From the NCBI GenBank assembly GCA_018228645.1, contig CP073693.1, positions 1,262,001-1,326,000 on the forward strand: 64,000 bases of DNA, written 5' to 3'. Shown here piece by piece: positions 1 to 8,121 of this stretch. The DNA is from Clostridiaceae bacterium Marseille-Q4143. GTDB lineage: Bacteria; Bacillota; Clostridia; Lachnospirales; Lachnospiraceae. The first letter of the stretch is position 1. Each line of letters begins with the position of its first letter. Position numbers and translations under genes: made by a program. The notes under the pieces are model-generated. The model was not told the DNA's origin. It did not search any database and was given only the letters and a program-made list of their open reading frames with translations.

Positions 1-1
1 C

Positions 2-787
2 TGTATACAGGCTTCCGGAGACGGCGGATATGTGGAAACACTTCCAGAACCGATTACGTATGCCAATGAAAATACATCGGAGCTTCTGAGTCTGAAAACT
101 GCATATGATGAAGTAAAAAGAAATGAATATTTCCTTAATTATAGTGGGACGATGAAGAACAGCAGCCTGAAGCGTCCGAAGGTGAAACTGGTGCTATTTG
201 AAGGAAGCCGGACACTGAAAGTGGACGAACAGGGAACGGACTGCTATCTTGTGTACAGCTTTGATGGACAGACGAAAGGATATGAAAAACTGGCAGATGC
301 CGTCAATGCAGCTTATGATAACATGGGTTCTGTGTGGAAAGCTGGTAAATGCTGCTGGAGCAGGGGAACAAGCCGCAGCAGAGTTCTGCTGGACGGATTT
401 GACGGAGAAGAAGATTCTGCAGAAAGCAGCGCAGATGTTCTGACCGCCTGTATGCAGCGGGTACTGAAAACGAGGCAGATATATACGGATGTGCAGTCTC
501 TTCGGGATGAGGGTATGTCTGCGTGGGAGATCTGGAATCAGGAACTTGGAACGGATAGCTGTATTCTTTCAGGATGTAATGTGGAGACGGTTCTCTACTA
601 TATTGATAAAGGAATGCCGGTGCTTGGCATGACAGGAACCGGCGAGGCAGTGCTTATTGTAGGATATGATGCCCAGAATGTGGTGCTGTGGACTCCGGGA
701 CAGGCCGGAACCAGAAATATGGGAAGAAAAGACGCTACTGCAATGTTTGCAACAGCTGGAAATCTGTATTTTACCTGTCTTCCTTAA
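2..787 (+). CDS. Secreted protein, C-terminal part, papain/C39-like domain (5' end outside window)
   Basis: The reading frame is open from base 2, so the start lies upstream of the window; the first in-window GTG at 32 is probably not the true start. The last ~80 residues resemble a papain-like (C39-type) fold: an 'SGCNVETVLYYIDKGMPV' helix region, then 'GTGEAVLIVGYDAQNVVLW', which resembles the His-containing strand of C39-like domains. The usual catalytic His position is not obvious, so activity is doubtful. The gene ends 77 bases before a two-component system on the same strand and may be functionally linked to it. The family assignment is an inference from fold-like spacing only. Confidence 0.6.
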   Translation, partial: CIQASGDGGYVETLPEPITYANENTSELLSLKTAYDEVKRNEYFLNYSGTMKNSSLKRPKVKLVLFEGSRTLKVDEQGTDCYLVYSFDGQTKGYEKLADAVNAAYDNMGSVWKAGKCCWSRGTSRSRVLLDGFDGEEDSAESSADVLTACMQRVLKTRQIYTDVQSLRDEGMSAWEIWNQELGTDSCILSGCNVETVLYYIDKGMPVLGMTGTGEAVLIVGYDAQNVVLWTPGQAGTRNMGRKDATAMFATAGNLYFTCLP

Positions 788-791
788 AAAA

Positions 792-844
792 ATCTTAATA
801 AAATTACGGCTTCTATCTTAAAAAAGGAATGTTATAACATAATC
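792..844 (+). promoter_or_regulatory. Candidate response-regulator direct repeat and promoter before the two-component operon
   Basis: Two copies of ATCTTAA (792-798 and 815-821) lie 23 bases apart, the two-turn spacing typical of OmpR-family sites. They are followed by the A/T-rich TATAAC (834-839) and then an AAAGGAG ribosome site. This could be an autoregulatory site, but repeat and promoter are only motif matches. Confidence 0.35.
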
Positions 845-864
845 AGCAAAGGAGATACGAGAAT

Positions 865-1554
865 ATGAACATTCTGGTTTGTGACGATGACCATGCAATT
901 GTAGATGCCATTGAAATTTATCTCAGTCAGGAAGGCTATAGGGTACTGAAGGCTTATGATGGGCTGGAAGCCATAAAAATGCTTCAGGAGCATGAAATCC
1001 ATCTGATACTTATTGATATTATGATGCCAAAGATGGATGGAATGCGGGCAACTATGAAAATCAGGGAAACCAATGGAGTGCCCATTATTTTCCTCTCGGC
1101 AAAATCAGAAGATGTGGACAAGATTCTTGGGCTCAATATCGGAGCGGATGATTATATTACCAAGCCGTTCAATCCGCTGGAATTGACTGCCCGTGTAAAA
1201 TCTGTCCTGCGCAGATACACGCAGCTTGGAGCAATTGCAGAGAAGAAAAATCATATTTTCCGCATTGGCGGTCTGGTAGTGGATGACGATGGGAAAGAAG
1301 TAACTGTAGAAGGTGAGCCGGTGAAGCTGACACCGATAGAATATCGTATTCTTCTGTTACTGGTGAAAAACCCTGGAAAGGTATTTTCTATAGGCCAGAT
1401 TTACGAAAGCATCTGGAACGAGGATGCGATCAGCGGAGACAACACAGTGGCTGTTCATATTCGACATATCCGGGAAAAAATTGAGATCAATCCGAAAGAG
1501 CCGCGCTATCTGAAAGTGGTTTGGGGAGTGGGCTACAAGATTGACCGGGAATAG
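865..1554 (+). CDS. OmpR/PhoB-family response regulator (VanR-like)
   Basis: This 229-residue protein has an N-terminal receiver domain with the acidic pocket DDD (residues 7-9), phospho-acceptor Asp51 in 'LILIDIMMPKMDG' and conserved Lys in 'DYITKPF'. A C-terminal winged-helix DNA-binding domain follows from about residue 125, ending in 'VWGVGYKID'. ATG is preceded by AAAGGAGATACGAGAAT. The partner kinase starts nine bases after the stop, so the two form an operon. The organisation resembles VanRS-like systems of Clostridia, but the signal is unknown. Confidence 0.95.
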   Translation: MNILVCDDDHAIVDAIEIYLSQEGYRVLKAYDGLEAIKMLQEHEIHLILIDIMMPKMDGMRATMKIRETNGVPIIFLSAKSEDVDKILGLNIGADDYITKPFNPLELTARVKSVLRRYTQLGAIAEKKNHIFRIGGLVVDDDGKEVTVEGEPVKLTPIEYRILLLLVKNPGKVFSIGQIYESIWNEDAISGDNTVAVHIRHIREKIEINPKEPRYLKVVWGVGYKIDRE

Positions 1555-1563
1555 GAGGAGCCT

Positions 1564-3582
1564 ATGAAAAAGAAACATATATCCTTATTAAGAGGGATTG
1601 TCGTATGTGTAAATGCGGCGGCTGCAGCAGTGCTGGCAGTTGGTTTTGTTGCCGGTATGCGGGCTGGATACGGAAGTGAAACCTGGAAAGAAATTCTGGA
1701 GGGAAAGAATTATGTGGAAACTGCAGAATTTCAGGAACAGGCAGCATCTTCAGTGTATGATGCACTTGAAGCAGCAGTAAGAGACAGCCGGATGGAAAAG
1801 GATGGTCAGTATGATCCCCAGAGAATTATCCGGCTCAGAGATTATCTGGACAATGGCACAATTTATGACGAGATGCCGGAAAAAGAAAAAGGAAATGGCA
1901 TCTGTTACCGGCTTGGAGATTTATATCAGTGGAGTCTGAAAGGAACATCATATTCGGACGACGTACTGAATGAATCGTACAAGCCGCTTTTTTATGGAAG
2001 CATTCAGGAGTACTGTAACGAATGCGACGAGGAATACAAAGCTGTTGTAGATCAGCTTGTGAAATCCATGAAACAGATTCAGAGGGAAGTAGCTCTTTAT
2101 CAGGAGCAGCAGAAGAACTGGTCGGCACAGGCCACGAATGTGAGGTATCTGTTGTGGGATCTTGGAAATGGAAACGTATATACCAATGTAGATTCCTTGC
2201 AGAGTGAGAACTCCCAGGATACATTTGCTGCCTATTTCAAGAGCCTGGGAAGTTATTATATCTATGACAGCCGGACGATCAGTGTAGCACAGCAGAATGT
2301 GGGAGATTATTATTCCTATAATACCCATGATCTGCTGGAAGGATGGAATATACATCTGGCAGGGGAATATCTGGTTTATGTGGGGATTGATACTACATTT
2401 CCGGCAGCAGATGTGTTATCAGCGGCAGCACAGAAATACCAGGAAGCGGATCAGAATCTGCAGCCCTATATTTTACCTATGGTGGCAGCAGCTGTGCTGC
2501 TTGTAGTAACAGCTATCTGGATTTTGGTACTGCTTTTACGTTTTTTATGGAATATGGCACTGGTGATTCTGAATCATGCGGGTATCGTAATGCGGGTCAG
2601 CATCTGCTTTGTCAGTTATCTGCTCCTTCAGATCCTGCTTTGGGTGCTGTCTGGAAAAGATGTCTTGTCCGTTGCCATGCTGGCAGGAGTTAATCTGGTG
2701 GTACTGGCACTATTGGTAACAGATGGTATGCAGCGCCAGAAACTGTTGACTGCAATACAGGAAATTAATTCTGAAGAAGGGAATACGCGGATTTCGGAGA
2801 GCGGTTTGTTTGCTATAAACCGACAGATGGCAGCTGCCGTCAATGATCTGGGGGATGGACTGCGGCATGCCCTACAGGAGCAGATGAAAAGTGAGCGAAT
2901 GAAGGCGGATCTGATCACCAATGTGTCCCATGACTTGAAGACACCGCTTACTTCGATTATCAATTATGTGGATCTTCTGAAACGAGAGGAGCTTCATAAT
3001 GAAAAAGCCAATGAATATTTGGAAGTGCTGGATCAGAAGTCCCAAAGACTCAAACAATTGACGGAAGATCTGGTGGAGGCGTCAAGAGCCAGCTCCGGCA
3101 ATGTGGTGTTGGACATTCGACGAATTGATGTAAAGGAGCTGCTCATGCAGACCAGTGGTGAATTCGTGGAGCGATTTGAGGCGAGAGGGCTTCAGTTGGT
3201 AGAAAATTTCCCACAGAATCCCCAGTATGTAGACGCAGACGGCAGGCGGCTGTGGAGAATTATTGAAAATCTTTTCCGTAATGTGGAAAAGTATGCTATG
3301 CCTCATACAAGGGTTTATCTGGATCTGATTAATGATGGAGATCGGGTGGCCTTTTCCCTTAAAAATATTTCGGAGAATCCTTTAAATATTTCTCCGGAAG
3401 AACTGACAGAACGATTTACCAGAGGAGACGAATCAAGAAGCACGGAAGGCAGTGGACTGGGCCTGTCCATTGCCAAGGATCTGACAGAAATTCAAAAAGG
3501 AACTTTTGAGATTTATCTGGATGGGGATCTTTTCAAAGTGACGGTAAGTTTTCCAATTGCATCGGAAACTGCAGAGAGTTAG
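1564..3582 (+). CDS. Sensor histidine kinase (VanS-like)
   Basis: A 672-residue membrane kinase. The first transmembrane segment is at about 9-30, followed by a large extracytoplasmic region to about 305. A cluster of hydrophobic segments (about 305-395) precedes the dimerisation/phosphoacceptor helix 'NVSHDLKTPLTSI' with His456. The ATPase domain has the N box 'ENLFRNVEKYA' and the G2 box 'GSGLGLSIAKDL'. A clear DxGxG G1 box is not seen, which is common in this Firmicutes subfamily. It should phosphorylate the regulator encoded just upstream. The many membrane spans suggest sensing in or near the membrane; the ligand cannot be read from sequence. Confidence 0.93.
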   Translation: MKKKHISLLRGIVVCVNAAAAAVLAVGFVAGMRAGYGSETWKEILEGKNYVETAEFQEQAASSVYDALEAAVRDSRMEKDGQYDPQRIIRLRDYLDNGTIYDEMPEKEKGNGICYRLGDLYQWSLKGTSYSDDVLNESYKPLFYGSIQEYCNECDEEYKAVVDQLVKSMKQIQREVALYQEQQKNWSAQATNVRYLLWDLGNGNVYTNVDSLQSENSQDTFAAYFKSLGSYYIYDSRTISVAQQNVGDYYSYNTHDLLEGWNIHLAGEYLVYVGIDTTFPAADVLSAAAQKYQEADQNLQPYILPMVAAAVLLVVTAIWILVLLLRFLWNMALVILNHAGIVMRVSICFVSYLLLQILLWVLSGKDVLSVAMLAGVNLVVLALLVTDGMQRQKLLTAIQEINSEEGNTRISESGLFAINRQMAAAVNDLGDGLRHALQEQMKSERMKADLITNVSHDLKTPLTSIINYVDLLKREELHNEKANEYLEVLDQKSQRLKQLTEDLVEASRASSGNVVLDIRRIDVKELLMQTSGEFVERFEARGLQLVENFPQNPQYVDADGRRLWRIIENLFRNVEKYAMPHTRVYLDLINDGDRVAFSLKNISENPLNISPEELTERFTRGDESRSTEGSGLGLSIAKDLTEIQKGTFEIYLDGDLFKVTVSFPIASETAES

Positions 3583-3585
3583 GTA

Positions 3586-3636
3586 TTGCTTTTCTTTGAA
3601 ACGTCTTGTATAATTGTATACAATTATGCAAGACGT
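3586..3636 (+). promoter_or_regulatory. Promoter with large palindrome (GntR-type operator or hairpin) before the hydratase gene
   Basis: A 36-base near-perfect inverted repeat spans 3601-3636 with one mismatch pair. Its centre, 3612-3625, is the perfect palindrome AATTGTATACAATT, which matches the TTGTATACAA type of site bound by FCD/GntR-family repressors. TTGCTT (3586-3591), 17 bases and TATAAT (3609-3614) form a promoter overlapping it. A T-run follows at 3636-3641, so in RNA it could also act as a terminator for the kinase gene. Both readings are possible. Confidence 0.55.
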
Positions 3637-3653
3637 TTTTTATGGAGGTGTCT

Positions 3654-5942
3654 ATGATTCAGTTATATGATGGCGGTGCTTACGTCCTCAACGGAACGGA
3701 AATCATTGCCGATACAGTGGAAAGTGCATCCATCCTGGCCGGAAAGCTGGGAAGTGTTCCGGAGAAGGAAGAAGCTAAGAAACAGACCATTGCCTATGGA
3801 ATTTTAAAAGCGCATAATACGTCAGACAACATGGACAAACTGAAAATCCGGTTTGACAAGCTGACGTCCCATGATATTACGTTTGTGGGAATTATTCAGA
3901 CGGCCCGTGCATCAGGTCTTGAGAAATTTCCCATGCCCTATGTTCTGACGAACTGCCATAACAGTCTTTGTGCAGTGGGAGGAACGATTAACGAAGATGA
4001 TCATATGTTTGGACTGACCTGTGCTAAAAAGTACGGCGGCATGTATGTACCGCCTCATCAGGCCGTTATCCATCAGTTTGCAAGAGAAATGCTGGCAGGC
4101 GGCGGAAAGATGATTCTTGGTTCTGACAGCCATACCCGTTACGGCGCATTGGGAACCATGGCCATGGGCGAGGGCGGTCCGGAACTGGTAAAACAGCTGC
4201 TGAATCAGACCTATGATATTTCCATGCCGGGTGTGGTAGGTGTTTATCTGACGGGAAGTCCCATGAAGGGGGTTGGTCCCCAGGACGTGGCCCTCGCTAT
4301 TATCAAAGCGGTATTTGAGTGTGGTTATGTCAATAATAAAGTCATGGAGTTCATCGGTGACGGTGTTGCAAACTTAAGTGCAGATTTCCGTATCGGTGTG
4401 GACGTTATGACTACAGAGACCACCTGTCTGTCTTCCATCTGGAGAACCGATGAGAAGATTCAGGAGTTTTATGAGATTCACGGAAGAGCAGACGATTACA
4501 AAGAGCTGAATCCGGGACCGGCAGCTTATTATGACGGCATGATCGTTGTCAACTTAAGCGAGATCAAACCGATGATTGCCATGCCGTTCCATCCGAGCAA
4601 TGCGTATACCATTGAAGAGCTGAATGCAAATCTTGATGATATTCTGGCAGACTGTGAAGCCCGCGGAAGAGTCAGCCTGGGTGACCAGGTGCATTTCTCA
4701 TTGAGAGATAAGGTAAGAAATGGAAAACTCTATGTGGATCAGGGAATCATTGCCGGATGTGCAGGCGGCGGATTTGAAAATATTTGTGCAGCGGCAGATA
4801 TCCTGAAGGGCAGAAGCATCGGTGCCGATGAATTTACGTTAAGCGTTTACCCGGCATCCATGCCGGTTTATATGGAACTGATTAAAAATGGTTCCGCAGC
4901 CATGCTGATGGAGACCGGAGCAGTCCTTAAGACCGCATTCTGCGGACCTTGTTTCGGTGCAGGCGATACGCCGTCCAATAATGGCTTCAGTATCCGTCAT
5001 TCCACCAGAAACTTCCCGAACCGTGAAGGTTCCAAGCTGCAGAATGGTCAGATTGCGTCTGTGGCACTGATGGATGCCCGTTCCATTGCTGCGACAGCTG
5101 CCAACAAGGGTTATCTGACAGCCGCAACGGATCTGGATGTAGAGTTCCGCAACCCGAAATACTTCTTTGATAAGAAGATCTATGAGAATCGTGTCTTTGA
5201 CAGCAAGGGAGTGGCAGATCCTTCCGTGGAGATTCACTTTGGTCCGAATATTAAAGATTGGCCGGCCATGAGTGCGCTGCCAGAGTATCTGGTGCTGAAA
5301 GTCGTATCCGAGATTCATGATCCGGTCACTACAACGGATGAGCTGATTCCATCCGGTGAGACTTCTTCTTATCGTTCCAATCCGCTGGGACTGGCAGAAT
5401 TTACCCTGTCCAGAAAAGATCCGGAGTATGTAGGTCGTGCAAAAGAGATTCAGAAAGCTCAGAAAGCCATCGAAGCAGGCAATTGTCCTTTAGATGCGGT
5501 ACCTGAACTGAAGACGGTTATGGATGCGGTACATACCAAATATCCGGAAGCAGGAAAAGGAAATCTCGGCGTGGGAAGTACGATCTTCGCTGTAAAACCG
5601 GGAGATGGTTCTGCAAGAGAGCAGGCAGCTTCCTGCCAGAAAGTATTGGGCGGTTGGGCGAATATTGCCAACAGCTATGCCACCAAGCGTTATCGTTCCA
5701 ACCTCATTAACTGGGGTATGCTGCCATTCCTTATTGACGAGGGAGAACTGCCCTTCAAGAACGGAGATTATCTCTTTGCTCCTCATGTTACCGAAGCAGT
5801 GAAAAACGGGGCAAAAGAATTGGAAGCTTATGTGGTAAAAGATGGACAGCTTCATGCATTTACTCTGAAACTCGGTGAGATGACACCGGAAGAAAGAGAG
5901 ATCATTTTGAAAGGATGCCTGATCAATTATAATCGGGTATAA
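3654..5942 (+). CDS. Aconitase-family hydratase
   Basis: A 762-residue protein with the aconitase fold order: N-terminal '4Fe-4S' domains followed by a C-terminal swivel domain. Visible motifs are '[20 protein letters not shown]', the cysteine in 'IAGCAGGG', paired cysteines in '[10 protein letters not shown]', '[13 protein letters not shown]', and the swivel signature '[10 protein letters not shown]'. It likely performs a citrate/isocitrate-type dehydration-hydration, but this branch is annotated in Clostridia only as hydratase and the substrate is uncertain. ATG at 3654 is chosen because GGAGGTG sits seven bases upstream; an in-frame upstream ATG at 3606 lies inside the palindrome. A convergent terminator follows. 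Confidence 0.88.
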   Translation: MIQLYDGGAYVLNGTEIIADTVESASILAGKLGSVPEKEEAKKQTIAYGILKAHNTSDNMDKLKIRFDKLTSHDITFVGIIQTARASGLEKFPMPYVLTNCHNSLCAVGGTINEDDHMFGLTCAKKYGGMYVPPHQAVIHQFAREMLAGGGKMILGSDSHTRYGALGTMAMGEGGPELVKQLLNQTYDISMPGVVGVYLTGSPMKGVGPQDVALAIIKAVFECGYVNNKVMEFIGDGVANLSADFRIGVDVMTTETTCLSSIWRTDEKIQEFYEIHGRADDYKELNPGPAAYYDGMIVVNLSEIKPMIAMPFHPSNAYTIEELNANLDDILADCEARGRVSLGDQVHFSLRDKVRNGKLYVDQGIIAGCAGGGFENICAAADILKGRSIGADEFTLSVYPASMPVYMELIKNGSAAMLMETGAVLKTAFCGPCFGAGDTPSNNGFSIRHSTRNFPNREGSKLQNGQIASVALMDARSIAATAANKGYLTAATDLDVEFRNPKYFFDKKIYENRVFDSKGVADPSVEIHFGPNIKDWPAMSALPEYLVLKVVSEIHDPVTTTDELIPSGETSSYRSNPLGLAEFTLSRKDPEYVGRAKEIQKAQKAIEAGNCPLDAVPELKTVMDAVHTKYPEAGKGNLGVGSTIFAVKPGDGSAREQAASCQKVLGGWANIANSYATKRYRSNLINWGMLPFLIDEGELPFKNGDYLFAPHVTEAVKNGAKELEAYVVKDGQLHAFTLKLGEMTPEEREIILKGCLINYNRV

Positions 5943-5954
5943 AGATACCAATAG

Positions 5955-5998
5955 AAAAAAGAGGGTGAGGAATCTTAGGATTCCCCATCCTCTTTTTC
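5955..5998. terminator. Bidirectional rho-independent terminator
   Basis: A long stem, AAAAAGAGG...GGAATC paired with GATTCC...CCTCTTTTT around a TTAG loop, with A-run on one side and T-run on the other. It separates the hydratase gene from the convergent histidine kinase gene and can serve both strands. Confidence 0.85.
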
Positions 5999-7411
5999 TG
6001 CTTTGCTGAGAGAAAAGATAAATTCTGTACCGACGCCTTCTGTACTGACGACATTAATATTTTCACCATGTAGCTGGATAATTTCTTTTACGATGGCAAG
6101 GCCGAGACCGGTGCCTTTCTTGTCTTTTCCGCGGGAGAGATCTGTCTTATAGAAACGTTCCCAGATTTTTTTCAGGCTGTTTTTTGGAATACCGATGCCG
6201 GTATCCCGGACAGAAACAAATATTTTTTCATACTTGCTGGTGGTTTCTACTGTGATGGTGGAATCTGCGTGGCTGAATTTGATGGCATTATCAATCAGGT
6301 TGTAGAGTACCTGCTGAATCTTGCCTTTGTCGGCATAGACGAAAGAATGCCATTCGGAAAAAAGCAGGTCAATGGTAATATGCTTTGAAGTACAGGTGCC
6401 TTCAAAAGTGGCAGCTGTATTTTTTATGACTGTATTAATGTCAAATTCTGTTTTATTCAGCCGGTTCTGCTTTGGATCCATGGAGTTGAGGACCAGAAGG
6501 CTGCTGGTAAGGCCAGTCAGCCGTTCTGTCTCCCGGAGCACAATATTCAAGTATTTTTCCTGCAGTTCAGGAGGAATGGTTCCGTCCAGAATTGCCTCAA
6601 TATAGCCTTTGATGGAGGTCAGCGGTGACCGGAAATCGTGGGAGACGTTGGAAATCAGTTTTCTCTGGTCTTCGTCATAATCTCTGAGGGCTCCTGCCAT
6701 GAAATCCATGGTATGAGACAAATAGCCGAGCTCATCCTCGCGATCCAGGCTGATAGGTTTTTCAAAATTCCCGACGGCATAATCTCCGGCTGCCCGGCGC
6801 AGTTTTCGGAGCGGCCGGTATATGATCAGCCAGTTGGAGATGACAAACAGAAGCGCCAGCACCATAATGGCAAGGAATGTAAGGTAGTAGGGCAGCAAAT
6901 AGCTCTCTTTTTCGTGGGTCAGCACGGTCAGCGGGACATGGATGGCAATGTAGCCGCGGACATGATAATCATGGGAGACCGGAATCAGAACGCTTAAGGT
7001 CTCCTCAGAGAACATGTGAAAAAAGTTACCGGTCGTATAGTAGCTTCCGTCGGGAAGGACGGAAGTGAATTCTGGGATTTCCTGATGATTTCTGGAAACG
7101 GACGCATCGGAGGAATCCAAAATCAGTTCGCCGTCCGTGTTAATCAGCCAGATCTTTGCATTCAGATAGATGCCGATAGCGCGAAGATGAGACTGGACGG
7201 AGGTCAGATTTTTCCGGTCATTCTGCTGTTCAAAATAATTTCCTACATACTGGTCGGACATGTAGATCCCCTCCTGGTAAAAAGCAGATGCTTTTTCCAC
7301 GACAACCTGTTTCATGATCAAATTGGAGGTCACAGTGGAGATCAGGAAAAAGCAGCCGATGCCGAACAGCAAGTAGGAAAGAATGTATTTCTTGGTCAGT
7401 GTCAGGTGCAT
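5975..7411 (-). CDS. Sensor histidine kinase with HAMP domain
   Basis: A 478-residue kinase. It has one transmembrane segment near the N-terminus (about 12-32), an extracytoplasmic domain, and a second segment at about 178-198. A HAMP linker follows, then 'NVSHDFRSPLTSIKGY' with the phosphoacceptor at about His258, and an ATPase domain with N box 'NLIDNAIKFS', G1 box 'DTGIGI' and G2 box 'GTGLGLAIVKEI'. It overlaps the end of the response-regulator gene by one base, so the pair is co-translated. Architecture is of the PhoR/ResE type; the stimulus is unknown. Confidence 0.95.
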   Translation of the reverse strand: MHLTLTKKYILSYLLFGIGCFFLISTVTSNLIMKQVVVEKASAFYQEGIYMSDQYVGNYFEQQNDRKNLTSVQSHLRAIGIYLNAKIWLINTDGELILDSSDASVSRNHQEIPEFTSVLPDGSYYTTGNFFHMFSEETLSVLIPVSHDYHVRGYIAIHVPLTVLTHEKESYLLPYYLTFLAIMVLALLFVISNWLIIYRPLRKLRRAAGDYAVGNFEKPISLDREDELGYLSHTMDFMAGALRDYDEDQRKLISNVSHDFRSPLTSIKGYIEAILDGTIPPELQEKYLNIVLRETERLTGLTSSLLVLNSMDPKQNRLNKTEFDINTVIKNTAATFEGTCTSKHITIDLLFSEWHSFVYADKGKIQQVLYNLIDNAIKFSHADSTITVETTSKYEKIFVSVRDTGIGIPKNSLKKIWERFYKTDLSRGKDKKGTGLGLAIVKEIIQLHGENINVVSTEGVGTEFIFSLSKAEKEDGES

Positions 7412-8106
7412 TATTTCACCTCGAACTTATAGCCGATTCCCCATACAGTTGCCAGTCTCCAGGCCTCGTGATCCTTGATTTTTTCACGAAGTCTTTTGAT
7501 ATGAACATCCACAGTCCGGGTATCACCGATATATTCATAACCCCAGATATGGTCCAGAAGCTGCTCCCGTGTAAATACCTGGTTGGGAGAGGATGCCAGA
7601 AAATAGAGAAGTTCCAGCTCCTTTGGTGGCATATCCACGCGTTCGCCTCTGTAGATAACGGAGTAGTTGGTCTGGTTGATAATCAGATCAGGGTACTGTA
7701 CCAGTTTTGCAATCGGTGTGGCTTCTGACGGAGACGGATTGAAGCGGCGCAGAACTGCTTTGACACGGGCAACCAGCTCTTTGGAATCAAAGGGTTTGAT
7801 CATGTAGTCATCAGCGCCCAGCTCCAGTCCGAGAACTTTATCGAAGACTTCACCTTTAGCTGAGAGCATGATGATCGGCGTGTTGGAACGTCTGCGGATC
7901 TCCCTGCAGACCTGATAGCCGTCCATGCCGGGAAGCATTAGATCCAGAAGAATCAGGTTTGGTTGGAAGGTGTCAAATACTTGCAGTGCCTGCTCGCCGT
8001 CTTCTACGATCTGTACTTCATAGAATTCCTTTGTAAGGTACAGAGAGATCAGTTCCGCAATGTTGGAATCATCGTCCACAATTAATATTTTCTGTTTGGT
8101 AGCCAT
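7411..8106 (-). CDS. OmpR/PhoB-family response regulator
   Basis: A 231-residue regulator with receiver domain (DDD at 11-13, phospho-acceptor Asp55 in 'LILLDLMLPGMDG', 'DYMIKPF') and winged-helix output domain ending in 'TVWGIGYKFE'. AGGAGAT precedes the ATG at a suitable distance. It lies 15 bases downstream of mutS2 and runs directly into the kinase gene, so the order mutS2, regulator, kinase forms one minus-strand transcription unit. Confidence 0.95.
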   Translation of the reverse strand: MATKQKILIVDDDSNIAELISLYLTKEFYEVQIVEDGEQALQVFDTFQPNLILLDLMLPGMDGYQVCREIRRRSNTPIIMLSAKGEVFDKVLGLELGADDYMIKPFDSKELVARVKAVLRRFNPSPSEATPIAKLVQYPDLIINQTNYSVIYRGERVDMPPKELELLYFLASSPNQVFTREQLLDHIWGYEYIGDTRTVDVHIKRLREKIKDHEAWRLATVWGIGYKFEVK

Positions 8107-8121
8107 ATTGGAAGATCTCCT

